Positions 24,484-34,325 of a stretch of 64,000 bases of DNA are shown here, in pieces. Numbering within the stretch: the first letter of the stretch is position 1; every line of letters starts with the position of its first letter. A program made the translations under genes and the position numbers. This DNA comes from Cryptomeria japonica (taxonomy: Eukaryota; Streptophyta; Pinopsida; Cupressales; Cupressaceae), in contig NC_081405.1 in NCBI RefSeq assembly GCF_030272615.1, positions 157,781,954-157,845,953 on the forward strand, read 5' to 3'. Under the pieces are notes generated by a model. It ran no database searches, was not told where the DNA came from, and saw only the letters and a list, made by a program, of their open reading frames with translations.

Positions 24484-26083
24484 CTAAATTTTGTTGGTGG
24501 TTCCATCCTTTTGGAAGGTATAAGCATTCTTCTCTCCATGATGTATGGCCTTTCTATCAAACTGCCATGGCCTACCTAGGAGTAGGTGGCAAGCATCCAT
24601 GGGCAAGATATCACACAAGATTTTGTCTTTGTAACCTCCAATGGTGAACTCAACCCAAGTTTGTTCATTTACAAGAACATGCTGCCCCTTGTTGAGCCAT
24701 GTAACTCTATAGGGATCACTATGTGGTATTCTTGGCAAATTGCGCTTACTCACCACTTCCTCTGACACTATGTTGTCTGTGAATCTTGAATCCACCACCA
24801 CTCTACATACCTTTCCCATGATCTTGCATTTTATTCTAAACAAGGATCTCCTTTGGCTAGGTTCCTCCTTAATCGATTCTTTGATCAAGACTCTCTTTAT
24901 CATGAGGTTCTCTCTAATCTCTAAATCCAAACTTACTTCTAATGCTTTCATGTTTGTTGCATCTTCTTGAGCATAATTTACTCTCCTCTCACCTCCTTGG
25001 GATGAAGAAGACTTATCAGGGCACCTATAGGTCAGGTGTCCAAGTTGATGGCAGTTGTAGCACTTCATGGTGAAAAAATAGGACCCTCTTCTTGATCCAC
25101 TAGACCTTCCTCTACTTGAGTTGCTAGATCCCCTTCCTCTATAGCTGCTCTTGCTATTGGAATCCTCACTTTGCTCAACCAACTTGGATTCCCCTTGGGG
25201 TCTTTGGTCTATACTTCTTCCACCAAAACTACCTTTCTGACCTCTGCCATCTCTTCCCCTACCTCCGCCTCTGTTGCTTTGTTCTTGTTTCTTCTTGCTC
25301 TTTTCTTCCACTCTTAGTTCCAACTAATAGAACTTGTGCATGGTGTTGGGGCATAACAAGCTCAATTCCTCTTGAATATTCCATCTCAAGCCATTTAAGT
25401 ATTTGGCTACCTTGATGTTCTCATCCTCTACCACCTTGGATCTCAGACACAATTTCTGAAACTCCTCAATATAGCTGCTCACATCCAAGTCTCTTTGCCT
25501 CAAATTTTGTCTCCTCTTGTGCAACTTGGATCTCATAATCTTTAGGGATGTATGCCTCTTTCACCTTGGCTAGCATGCCCTTCCAAGTAGCTATGGGGTT
25601 CTTGCCCTCTTTTTGCCTCTCTTATTGAATAAATTTCCACCAAGTCAATGTTGCCCCTCTCAATCTAGACTTGGCTACCTTCACCTTTTGTGCCTCACTA
25701 ATTCCATCACATTCAAAGTGATTCTCCAATCCCTCTATCCATTCCAAGACTACCTCAGGCTCCATTTTTCTACAAAAAAGTGGCACTCCTTCTAGGGATT
25801 TTCCTCCTAAGGCTTTAATGGCTTTAAGGAAAGGTTCCTTAGGAAGAATAGGGTCTAGTTCAGGAGTCCTATCCTCTTATACAACTTCTTTGACCTTCCC
25901 CTCATTGACCTTGATTGTCACTTTCTCAGTTTTATCCTCAACTGCGTCTAGTTTGCTCTCCAGTTGTAGTAACCTTTCTCTGAGGAGCATATTTTCTTCT
26001 TCTTAGTCTTCTACCTTCTTTTCTAGCTCTGCATTGGTCACCATCCTTAAACTATTCTCTCCTACTGATTCAATGTCTGTCAT
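24484..26083 (-). pseudogene. G gag and protease part of the polyprotein
   Basis: The start is the ATG at 26083 (MTDIESVGEN), followed by a coiled-coil-like N-terminus and a gag core with LRGATLTWWKFIQ and VAKYLNGLRWNIQEELSLL. An Arg/Gly/Ser-rich stretch (about 25320-25090) leads to a zinc knuckle CYNCHQLGHLTYRC that keeps all CX2CX4HX4C residues. The protease follows near 24800, but its active site reads VVDSRFTDN, so the Gly of the D-S/T-G triad is Arg. Nonsense codons interrupt the frame at several points, for example near 26005, 25625, 25535 and 25325. Gag forms particles; the protease would have cut the polyprotein. Confidence 0.85.
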
Positions 26084-26106
26084 ATGCTGGCTTCTTCCCA
26101 AATCTT

Positions 26107-26122
26107 GGAAGCTCTGATACCA
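26107..26122 (-). other. G primer-binding site, initiator tRNA-Met type
   Basis: The minus strand reads TGGTATCAGAGCTTCC, the standard plant site complementary to initiator tRNA-Met, 3 nt inside the 5' LTR. Confidence 0.9.
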
Positions 26123-26125
26123 CTA

Positions 26126-27759
26126 CGATGGGGAGGTTACTCAAAGAGAGCTAATTCCGTGTTTAAGGGAAGTTAGATGTTATCCTAGTGGGCTTCTTGC
26201 ATTATTCATATTGTCTCCAATAAACTTAGACACTTAATCTCTCTAGGAGTTCTCCCAATCCAGATGTCCTCACTGGTTGCTCAAGCATGGTTGAGATTCA
26301 CAAGGGTAAATCCAACCTTACACTCTAAAAATCCTAAGAAATGCTTGCAGAGGTTGTAGTAGGTTTTTGAGATGTTTTTCAAGGGCAATAAATTGGTTTT
26401 GAGTGAGGATTTGATTCTTTTCCCCATCGCTCCTTCCTTTTTCCTATTATCTAGGCCTAGTAGCCCTAAAGCCCCAATTAGCCCTACCTAGCCGGTTTTT
26501 GTGGATTTTCTCCCAATTTCTCCACAAACCCACACATACTCTTTCCTGATCTGGATACCCTTTTCAAAGTAATTTCTAGTTTATAAATTTAGGAACCTCA
26601 TTCTGACCGTACAAGTATGGAACCCGAGAAATGATTCTTTTAGGTGGTTTTAGGCTTGTTTTGGTCCTTTTCCAAGGGTTAGGTGACTTTCTTGATCTAC
26701 CACACCTCCAAATTCACACATTTTCTCTACCCCACATCACTTGTTCATCCCAAACACTCTGTAACTCCAACCCTTCTCATTCCTGCAAACACTTGCATTT
26801 TCTCACTCATTTCCTAACCAGGCTATGACTAAGCTCGCCTAGGAAATGATGCTCATTGGCCTTTCTATGACCTCCAAAGGAATATAAAAGCTATATATAC
26901 TATACAAAGGTTCCATGGCTTGAGTCCCAAGAGCTATTGAGAAGAACTCAAAGGACTTTAAGTTGGAGCCATGATTGAGTCTCTCAAACCCTTACTCAAG
27001 CCGAGAGTTTGCAAAATTGAAAACTCAATTCAAACCTGCAAATAAACTAATGAAATTGCTTCCTGAGCACTACAAGAACATGTACAAAACCACAAACAAA
27101 GTACAACAATGCAATCAATCCATCAGGTATGAATTTTTGCTCTATTTTTAAAAAAATGCAATGTAAAACTTCAAAGATGGTCACAAATTGTATTCCAATC
27201 AACTCCAGGCATTCAACAACCCCATTACATTCATTCTCAGGGATTTAATATGCCATGTTTTTCCTAACTAAATCTCCATCAGTTTCAAAGATTTGCTAGC
27301 ACTAGATAACTATTCACATTTATGTTCCTACATCCCTTCCTGTCCCAGCTTTAACCAACCCTTTTCTCAAAAATGCAAAAAGTTGCTCAATGTTGCCAAA
27401 AGTTGTCAAGCAACTTTGTGAACTTTTACCAAAAAGTGCATTTTTGACTTACATGCTTTGTTTTCTCCTCCAAACCATCTAGGATGACTAAAAACCTTTA
27501 CATTATCATGTCCTAATGCCAAACAAGGCTTTTCAAGACATTTTTCATCAAAATGCAAGATTTTGCCATTTTAGGCTTACAAGGACTTACAAGCCAAAAT
27601 TGAGCAAATGCATTGCCCTAAGGACATTCAACCTACCAAAGCATAACAAGAACATTTAAAGACCTAAGAGAAGAATATTAGTCACCACTCAAAACTATCC
27701 TATGAACAAACACACCAAAATGAAGAAAAATGGACTCAAAACTAGGTGCTCCTACACCA
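26126..27759 (-). repeat. G 5' LTR (1634 bp)
   Basis: It runs from CGATGGGGAGGTTACTC to AGGTGCTCCTACACCA on the plus strand. It has about 66 bp more than the other LTR, mostly a CACTAGATAACTATTCACAT segment near 27299. Confidence 0.9.
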
Positions 27760-28692
27760 CATCCTAAGCAAAAGAATTCCTCGAAGACGCCAAAACGTGG
27801 GAAGAAGGTAATTGAACACATTTTTAGTTGTACAATTGTTTGAAAATGTTGAAATTTTCTTATTTGGGATTTGTAGATTGATTAGTGTTTTTTGTTTATT
27901 TTACATGTATAACAGCCATTGAGCTATGTGGATTTGTTGAATACACCTAATTCGCCCGTGGATCAAGAGAGGGTGGAGGTATGTATCTCTACTTTATTTT
28001 CTTGATTTCATGATTATATGCACGTGTACATGTGAACTTGTGATAAATTATAATCTTATAATTTTTTCATACATGAATTATCCATAGTTGCTTCATCAAT
28101 GGTGAGCCCTCCTCCGTGCACTGGAGAAGCATCTCAGGATCTAGTACACTTTTGTTTGATATATTATATTAATTGTTTTCAACCTAAAATACTTATCATT
28201 ATATTAATTGTATTTAATCTTTGATAATTTTTTGTATAAGTAATAGCTACAGTTTCTCCATCGATGGTGAGCCATCCTCAGTCCATTGGAGAAGCATCTC
28301 AAGCACCGGTACATCATTGTTCTCTATATTATTGATTTTAAGTGTTTTTGATGTATTTATGTTAGTACATTGTATTAATTATACATTTAATCTACAATAG
28401 CCCCCTTCGCGGTTCGGCCATAACGTGGATCCTTTTAAGTTTCTCTTTAAGAAAACTCCTAAGAGTGATAAGGAGAGGAGAGAGAAGAAATTAGCTCCAA
28501 GATCAGCCGATGAGGTAATCTACATTTGAATTGCAAAGGAATTATAGTAAAATGCATAGTTATGTTGTTAATTGTGAACTATTTTCTACAAAAGAATTCT
28601 AGCTTGGCTTTTGAATTGAGGTTTTCCAGCCATCCACAAAACCGCGTACTGCATCGAAGAGGCTCAATTTTGATGGCCCACCAAAAGTTTAA

Positions 28693-29385
28693 GATCATAT
28701 AGTGTTATTTGTGGTCATATAATGACCAATACATGTAGATATATTCTAAATTTTTATTGTGTATCAATTTGGACATGGCATATGCCACATTTTTGTAATA
28801 CATGTATTGACTTGGCAGACATGCCTTTTTTTGATATATATATAAATGTTGATATTTGATCCAATAAATGTGTACAGAGTTCATTATTGTGTATTCATTG
28901 TATTTTGTGGCTGTCCTTTTATAAAGTTAATTGATCATTTGCCTATTAATCAACAATATGAATATAAACAATAAAAATCTATGATATCAAACATTGCAAT
29001 CGTGGAATATGATTTGATAAAATTTATAAAATGTTGAATTAACCCTACAAAACTCCTTGTATTTAGTTCATTATTGTGTATTTGTTGTATTTCGTGGCTA
29101 CCCTTTTATAAATTTAAATGAATATTTTCCTATGTAATCAATGATATGAATATAAACAAACAAAAATCGACAATATGAATATAAACAAAAACATGTGTGT
29201 GGTGCGAGAGCACCCTCATGCTCGCAATGGTCAAATTTTGCTTCTCGTGTTTGGGTTCATTTGGATCAAAGATATAAAAGTTACTCAATTGTTGTCAAAG
29301 TTTCTCAATTGTCATCAAAGTTGTCAAAGTTTGGCTTCATTTGGATAAAAGAAGTAAAAGTTGCTCAGTTGTTGTCAAAGTTGTC
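28693..29385. repeat. C1 sequence after the gene, 189-bp duplication and short repeats
   Basis: GTTCATTATTGTGTATT...CTTTTATAAA occurs at 28878 and again at 29067, giving two diverged tandem copies of about 189 bp. From 29270 to 29390 short units with TTGTCAAAGTT repeat. No gene is supported. Confidence 0.65.
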
Positions 29386-30060
29386 AAAGTTGCAAGATAG
29401 GCTAGAATTGATTTGGTTCATCGTGTGCACAAACCGATGTCACGAGAGCATCCGGGTGGGCACGTTTACACTAAGCATGTTCCTCTCATGCATCCCAAAG
29501 CGTTGGAACGTCAAGAGTCATACCCTATCAACGCAATCTCTCAAGTGCCCTAAGTCCAAAAAATTGTCAAACTTTGACGCACTGTTTCTTCCAATCCAGG
29601 ACACATATGATCGATCTGTTTGAACTTGTGGGGTTGCGTGAGGCTCCTCTACAATGGCCTATCTTGTTTCTTGATGCCTCAGAGCCATTTTCAATTGGTA
29701 GTATTTTTTCACCTGCTACAAAAATCGTTAGTTGCATGCAATGCAAAGTTGCAAGATAGGCTAGAATTGATTTGGTTTGTCATGTGCACAAACTGACGTC
29801 TTGAGAGAATCCAGATGGGTAGGTTTACTCTAGGCATTCTCCTCTCGTGCATCCCAAAGCATCGGAACGTCAAGAGTCATACCCTACCGACACGATCTCT
29901 CAAGTGCCTTGAGTCCAAAAAATTGTTAAACTTTGACAGATTGTTTCTTCCAATCCAGGACACATATGATCGATCCGTTTGAACTTGTGAGGTTGCGTGA
30001 GGCTCCTCTACAATGGACATAGTTGCAGTGGGGCCTTCAATGACCTCAAAAAATTCTTTT
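29386..30060 (-). repeat. C1 359-bp tandem cassette with fossil coding sequence
   Basis: AAAGTTGCAAGATAGGCTAG occurs at 29386 and 29745, a 359-bp period. The second unit is similar up to about 30015. On the minus strand each unit encodes a peptide such as SYVSWIGRNNLSKFNNFLD then HLRDRVGRV, and after a stop GMHERRMPRVN. The cassette in C2 (53060-53860) has the same period and a homologous peptide, in the opposite orientation relative to the gene. The protein family is not recognised. An open frame running on into the GA tract above 30250 is an artefact. Confidence 0.65.
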
Positions 30061-30099
30061 GAGGCCGTTGAGGCTCTTGGGCAAATAAAACTATCTCTA

Positions 30100-30245
30100 A
30101 GTGTCGTGTACGTGTTGTTAGTCCCTAAAATGTTGGCAAGCCCAACGGTATTTTTTTTCACCCTATACGTGCTCCCACGCCTTAAAAATGTTATGGAAGG
30201 GTAGTAAACTAATAGGCTCATTACCTTGTACGTGCTATTTGTAGA
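30100..30245. promoter_or_regulatory. C1 right-side subterminal repeats, first group
   Basis: TGTACGTGTTGTTAGTCCC (30107), CTATACGTGCTCCC (30163) and TGTACGTGCTATTTGTAGAA (30228) resemble the left-side motifs at 17980-18075. Their role is inferred from similar clusters in other large TIR elements. Confidence 0.45.
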
Positions 30246-30251
30246 AAAGAA

Positions 30252-30302
30252 AATGTGAAGGAAAAGGGAGGGAGGGAAAGGGAGAATGGGAGAGGGAGAG
30301 GG

Positions 30303-30355
<53 letters not shown>

Positions 30356-30531
30356 GGAGAGGGAGAGGGGGAGAGAGGGAGAGAAATAGTGGGGAGGGAG
30401 AGAAGAAGAGAGAGAGGGATGGGGTATGGAGGAAGGGAGAAGGGATAAGGGGAGAGAGGGAGAGAGAGGTGGAGAGAGGTGAAGAGAGAGAGAGGGGGGG
30501 AGGGGGAGAGAGAGGGAGAGGGAGAGGGAGG

Positions 30532-30626
<95 letters not shown>

Positions 30627-30697
30627 GGGTGAGAGAGGGAGGGAGGGAGAGAAGAAGAGAGAGAGGTATGGGGTATGGAGGAAGGGAGAAGTGGAGA

Positions 30698-30777
<80 letters not shown>

Positions 30778-31125
30778 GTATAGAGGAAGGGAGAGAGGGA
30801 GAGAGAGGGAGAGAGAGGGATAATGCACAATGGGTATTGTACACTAAGTCAAATGGTAATTCTATCAAGGAAAGCATAGCATCTCGAGCTCAAAATGTGG
30901 ACATTGGGATTATTAGGTCTATTATTTATCCAAATGGTGACCACTACATGGCAGACCTAATTGCAATACAACATTATAAAGTAAGGGAGATAAAGGGGGT
31001 AGGGAGAGAAAAAGAGTGGGGAGGGAGAGAAGAAGAGAGAGGGATGGGGTATGGAGGAAGGGAGAATGGGAGAGAGGGGGAGGGGGGTAGAGGGAGGGAG
31101 AGAGAGAGAGAGAGAGAGAGAGGCA
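30252..31125. repeat. GA microsatellite tracts with an embedded repeated block
   Basis: Long (GA)n runs occupy 30308-30345, 30535-30622, 30700-30773 and 31100-31122. A block containing ATGGGGTATGGAGGAAGGGA recurs at about 30419, 30667 and 31044. A non-repetitive stretch (30834-30985) separates two parts. Long Ser/Leu or Glu/Arg frames here are microsatellite translations, not genes. Confidence 0.95.
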
Positions 31126-31445
31126 CCCTGTACGCGCTTAAGAGGGGGAGAGAGGGAGACAATACACATACATACACATGTGTGTATATATATACTTAAT
31201 ATATTATATATTATATTAAATATTTTATATATTATTATATACATATATACATATATATTATAAATATATATTATATATTATATGTATATACACATATTAT
31301 ATATACAATATCATATTATACACACTCCCAGATTTCAAACAAAAGTAGCGCGTACATGCTATTTATAGTAAAGACAACGCATACGCGCTTCTTATACCAT
31401 AGGTACCCCATACGTGCTTTTGATTGTTTAGGCTTGAAAATAGGC
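31126..31445. repeat. AT microsatellite and right-side subterminal repeats, second group
   Basis: GTACGCGCTTAAG (31130), GCGCGTACATGCTATTTATA (31348), GCATACGCGCTTC (31379) and CATACGTGCTTTT (31409) continue the subterminal motif. Between them, 31180-31320 is almost pure AT with TATATATA runs. Confidence 0.6.
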
Positions 31446-32242
31446 CTGGATGACAAAGCTACGGGTTGGAAGTTTGATTTCCCTCCATTTCCCTCTTTTT
31501 TGATGTGTTTTATTTTATCAACTTGGTTTCTCGACTTTGTCATCATCAGGTTTACACTTCATCAAGTGGTTATTTCTAAAATTTCCACCATATTTTCACC
31601 CATCTTCTAAGCTTTCTAACCATATAATTTTTTAAAAATTTGAACAACAATAACATATTATTATTGAATTTCTTTTACCAGTGTCTCCATAGTTCCCATA
31701 GACATACGTGTACCATTTTTTTAATAACTTTTGATCTACTTATCCAAATTTAAAATATATATATATATTATTGTAGTGCGCTTGATTCTTTACAATTTAA
31801 AAAAAATTGTATTTTCGATTTTTTTAGTGGAAGTAATGCTTCGCACACGAACAGGTACCTAATTTTTCAGGATTTTCTTGATTGGAAAAATCATAAAAAA
31901 AAATACTCAACAAAAAATTACAAAAAAATACAGAACTTATAGTGCTCACTCTTAACTATCTTTCTGCCAAAGGATTTGTCAAAATACTAAATCTAACTAT
32001 GACTTTTTTGATGTGCACGTCAGACACTATGTTATGTTTTACAGAAAAAATCAGGGTCTATTTTTCGTGCGCGAAGGATTTGACCTCCTTAGTCTTATCC
32101 AATTTTGAAAAAGTCTAGTAGTTTGAAAACTAGATTCAGAGGACTACAATATTTGTTCTTTGATTATCTTCATATCTTGAGTGGATGGCTTTCAAATTTT
32201 GCCTTCAAGTTTAGGTTCACCTGATTTCTAAAAAATAGTGTC
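31446..32242. other. C1 right-hand non-coding sequence
   Basis: This is AT-rich sequence with no supported gene and no second transposon boundary. It leads to the right terminal repeat. Confidence 0.5.
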
Positions 32243-32285
32243 CACTTATACCCCCTTTTTGACCACCATTTTTGTGAACTTACCC
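32243..32285 (-). repeat. C1 right terminal inverted repeat
   Basis: It ends in CATTTTTGTGAACTTACCC. Its reverse complement starts GGGTAAGTTCACAAAAATGG, then TGGTCAAAAAGGGGG, parallel to the left end. Confidence 0.75.
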
Positions 32286-32318
32286 TAATGTTTAAAAATA
32301 TATAAAATTAGGTTAGTC

Positions 32319-33126
32319 CATTACTAATGTACGAGCATCCCTGGTTAATGGCAATCTTGCATCAACCAAAGAAAACATTTTCTTTCAATTTGTTTCTTGT
32401 TGCAACATTTCCTTTTGTGTTTCTTTGTATTTGCTCACAGGATCTTGCAGAGCTGGGATTTGATTGTGGACTTGATCATCTACCTTATCTTGTGTCCAAG
32501 GGATGTTTGGATCTTTTTATGGCAAGGTATCACTTCCAGAATCTAGGATAATTTTCTGGCTTAGAACACCGGAACGCTTGGACCTATTTCCTATTTGGTA
32601 GATCTTGTGGATCATTTCCGTAGCTTGCAGAGCTTCTGTTCATTGTTTCCAACTATCCTTGGCGTGTGGTCGACCTTCCTTTGGGTCCACACTCAATTCT
32701 TTGGATTTTTTGGAGGGATCTCTTTGGTGGAGGTTGACTTTGTTGTTTTATACATTTCATTCTTATTCATAGACATTTGTTCCATCTTAGGCTGATGCAG
32801 ATAATTATTGATCCTATAAATAAATGTAATTGAGCATTAGAATTCAGTGATTAGAACATTAAAGAATAATCCTAAGGTTAGGAGGTCTGAAGTTGGCTCG
32901 CATTCTTGCTTGAGCCTGAATGTTGCATAACACGCATGTTTTGTACTCATTCCTGTGAGCCAAATCTTGTGAGCTTGCATGTTGTCGGCAATTTGTAACT
33001 GATTTTCATGATATAATATAGTTTGTTTCTGCATTGCCTACTTCACATTGAGTTTTTTTTGCTATGTGACTCTTTCTTCACGGTCCGGACTGTTCTCTTT
33101 GAGGACCCTCCCCACCGTGACTGCAC
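32319..33126 (+). repeat. H 5' LTR region (start uncertain)
   Basis: The LTR must end just before the primer-binding site at 33131, in GTGACTGCACCA. A TATA-like box (CCTATAAATAAATG) is at about 32814. With no second LTR in the window the start cannot be fixed; a TGATGCAG at 32793 is possible but would leave little promoter sequence upstream. The region 32319-32792 has no gene that I can support. Confidence 0.5.
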
Positions 33127-33130
33127 CAAG

Positions 33131-33142
33131 TGGTATCAGAGT
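33131..33142 (+). other. H primer-binding site, initiator tRNA-Met type
   Basis: TGGTATCAGAGT matches the usual initiator tRNA-Met site and lies about 65 bp before the gag start. Confidence 0.85.
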
Positions 33143-33204
33143 GAGTTTTCATTTTGGAGATTACAGAGTCTTATTCAATTTTGTTGTAGAGGACTGCCAT
33201 AAAT

Positions 33205-34290
33205 ATGGCCCGAAGAAATGCTAGAGGTGTTGGAGAGTGTGGAAATGCAAATCCTGCTGTGATGGAAATGTTGAGAGGAATTTCATCCTAATTGGAAGCT
33301 GTTGAAATGGCCCAGAGAAGAGGTCGACATGTTGAAGATGTAAGTGATGATGAAGAGGAAGAAGTGGCTAGAGAACAAGGAGCAAATCCACCAGTGAACA
33401 ATCCGGATGAAGAGAGGTTTATACAAGCATTGTCAAGAGTGAATAACAGACCACATTTTACCCACTAGATTATGATGGCAAGTTGGATTTAGACGAATTG
33501 TTAGATTGGATCACAAAGATGGAAAAGTATTTTGATTTTGAAGGCACCGTGTAAGATAACAAGGTAAGATTTTCTTGCACTAAGTTGAAAGGTCATGCAT
33601 CTCTTTGGTGGGAATATTTGCAGGTTGGACAGAGAAGAGGTAAAGAGAAGATCAAATCTTGGGAGTGGATGGTTAGCAAGTTGAAATCAAAGTTTATGCC
33701 TACCGATTATCAAGTGAAACTATTCCGGAAGTTGCAGAACTTGAAGCATAAGGAATCTAGTGTGAAGGAGTATACCGAAGCATTCTACAAGTTGAATATC
33801 AGATCCAAACATATTGATGATGAGATCGAACAAGTTGTTAGGTATCTGAATGGGTTGCAGATGTCAATACAAGATGAACTCAGTCTAATCAAGTTGTAGA
33901 GTGTTGAAGAAGCTTATCAATATGCCCTAAAGGTAGAGGAGAAGCTGAACAAAAGAAATGAGTAGAAGCAAAGAGGTAGAGGTGGAAGGTTCTCTAGAGG
34001 AAGATTTCAAGGAGGAAGAAGCTATTCCAGAGGACTAATAACCTATATAGATCAAAATAAAGACAAGGAAGTTGACAGAGATGGTAGTTCATATCGGAAG
34101 GATAATAGAAATTTTTACCAAAGAAGAGAACCTGATGGATACTAGAATGAGGGTTATGGAAAAGAAGACAAAAGACAAGATAAAAGAATTTTAAGAGGAA
34201 CCCGCTTTAAGTTTGGAGGAGAAGGGCATCATGATTTTGAATGTAAGAAGGCAGAGAGCACTAGAAGAAAAGAATTGGTAGAATAAGACC
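33205..34290 (+). pseudogene. H gag pseudogene (Ty3/gypsy)
   Basis: The frame starts at the ATG at 33205 with MARRNARGVG, typical of chromovirus-like gags. An acidic segment (DVSDDEEEE) follows. The core at 33585-33899 has KGHASLWWEYLQVGQ and VRYLNGLQMSIQDELSLIKL. A basic Arg/Gly-rich tail precedes the zinc knuckle near 34197-34240, which reads RFKFGGEGHHDFEC: the first two Cys have become Arg and Phe. Several nonsense codons (near 33289, 33466, 33897 and 33964) and frame changes break it. It is the 5' part of a gypsy polyprotein and continues into pol. Confidence 0.85.
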
Positions 34291-34325
34291 ATACCTAATC
34301 AGCTAATAAAGCAGAAGATGGAGAA

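Larger units (their letters stand above)
19878..27759 (-). mobile_element. G: Ty3/gypsy chromovirus, nearly full length, decayed
   Basis: Two 1.6-kb LTRs, an initiator-Met primer-binding site, a polypurine tract and a gag-pol frame in canonical order (gag, protease, RT, RNase H, integrase, chromodomain) lie on the minus strand. The flanks CGTCT (19873-19877) and CATCC (27760-27764) look like a decayed 5-bp duplication: removing one copy makes the interrupted C1 exon 72 bp long and in frame. Many stops and mutated catalytic residues show it is inactive. Confidence 0.9.
18194..28692 (+). pseudogene. C1 multi-exon gene, unrecognised family (interrupted by G)
   Basis: I do not recognise this family. 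Exon 1 (18194-18203, MDQ plus one base) joins exon 2 (18318-19353). Further exons are 19470-19532, 19649-19716, 19849-19877 plus 27760-27807 (split by G), 27916-27978, about 28088-28143, 28247-28308, 28401-28514 and 28630-28692. All borders are GT-AG. Exon 2 has a Gln/Pro-rich start, a helical stretch, then WWMVFDDPPYHNYEV, YFLRKVYCEFVL and a GRGGG turn. The tail is Pro/Ser/Thr-rich, with a basic patch (KSDKERREKK), ending KRLNFDGPPKV. Exons 7 and 8 are duplicates of each other. There are stops and shifts in exon 2 (TAG near 18444; near 18670 and 19240). C2 has a paralogue at 50499-52501. Confidence 0.7.
13440..32285. mobile_element. C1: large TIR DNA transposon with nested retroelements
   Basis: The left end GGGTATGTGCACAAAGATGA and the reverse complement of the right end GGGTAAGTTCACAAAAATGG are inverted repeats, with similarity continuing through TGGTCA.AAA. 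Both ends are flanked by TAAT (13436-13439 and 32286-32289), and A1 shows an uninterrupted TAATGTTTAAA at 7952. Without nested elements T (4.4 kb) and G (7.9 kb), C1 is about 6.6 kb. It holds one multi-exon gene on the plus strand, a 359-bp tandem cassette, subterminal repeats and a GA microsatellite. No known transposase domain is recognised. The superfamily is undetermined; the 4-bp duplication is as read. Confidence 0.75.

Noticed and set aside
29877-30877. Long Ser/Leu/Pro and Glu/Arg/Gly open frames on both strands
   Set aside because: They are translations of (GA)n tracts in several frames. Only the last part of the 30830-29877 frame contains real fossil coding sequence (the 359-bp cassette).
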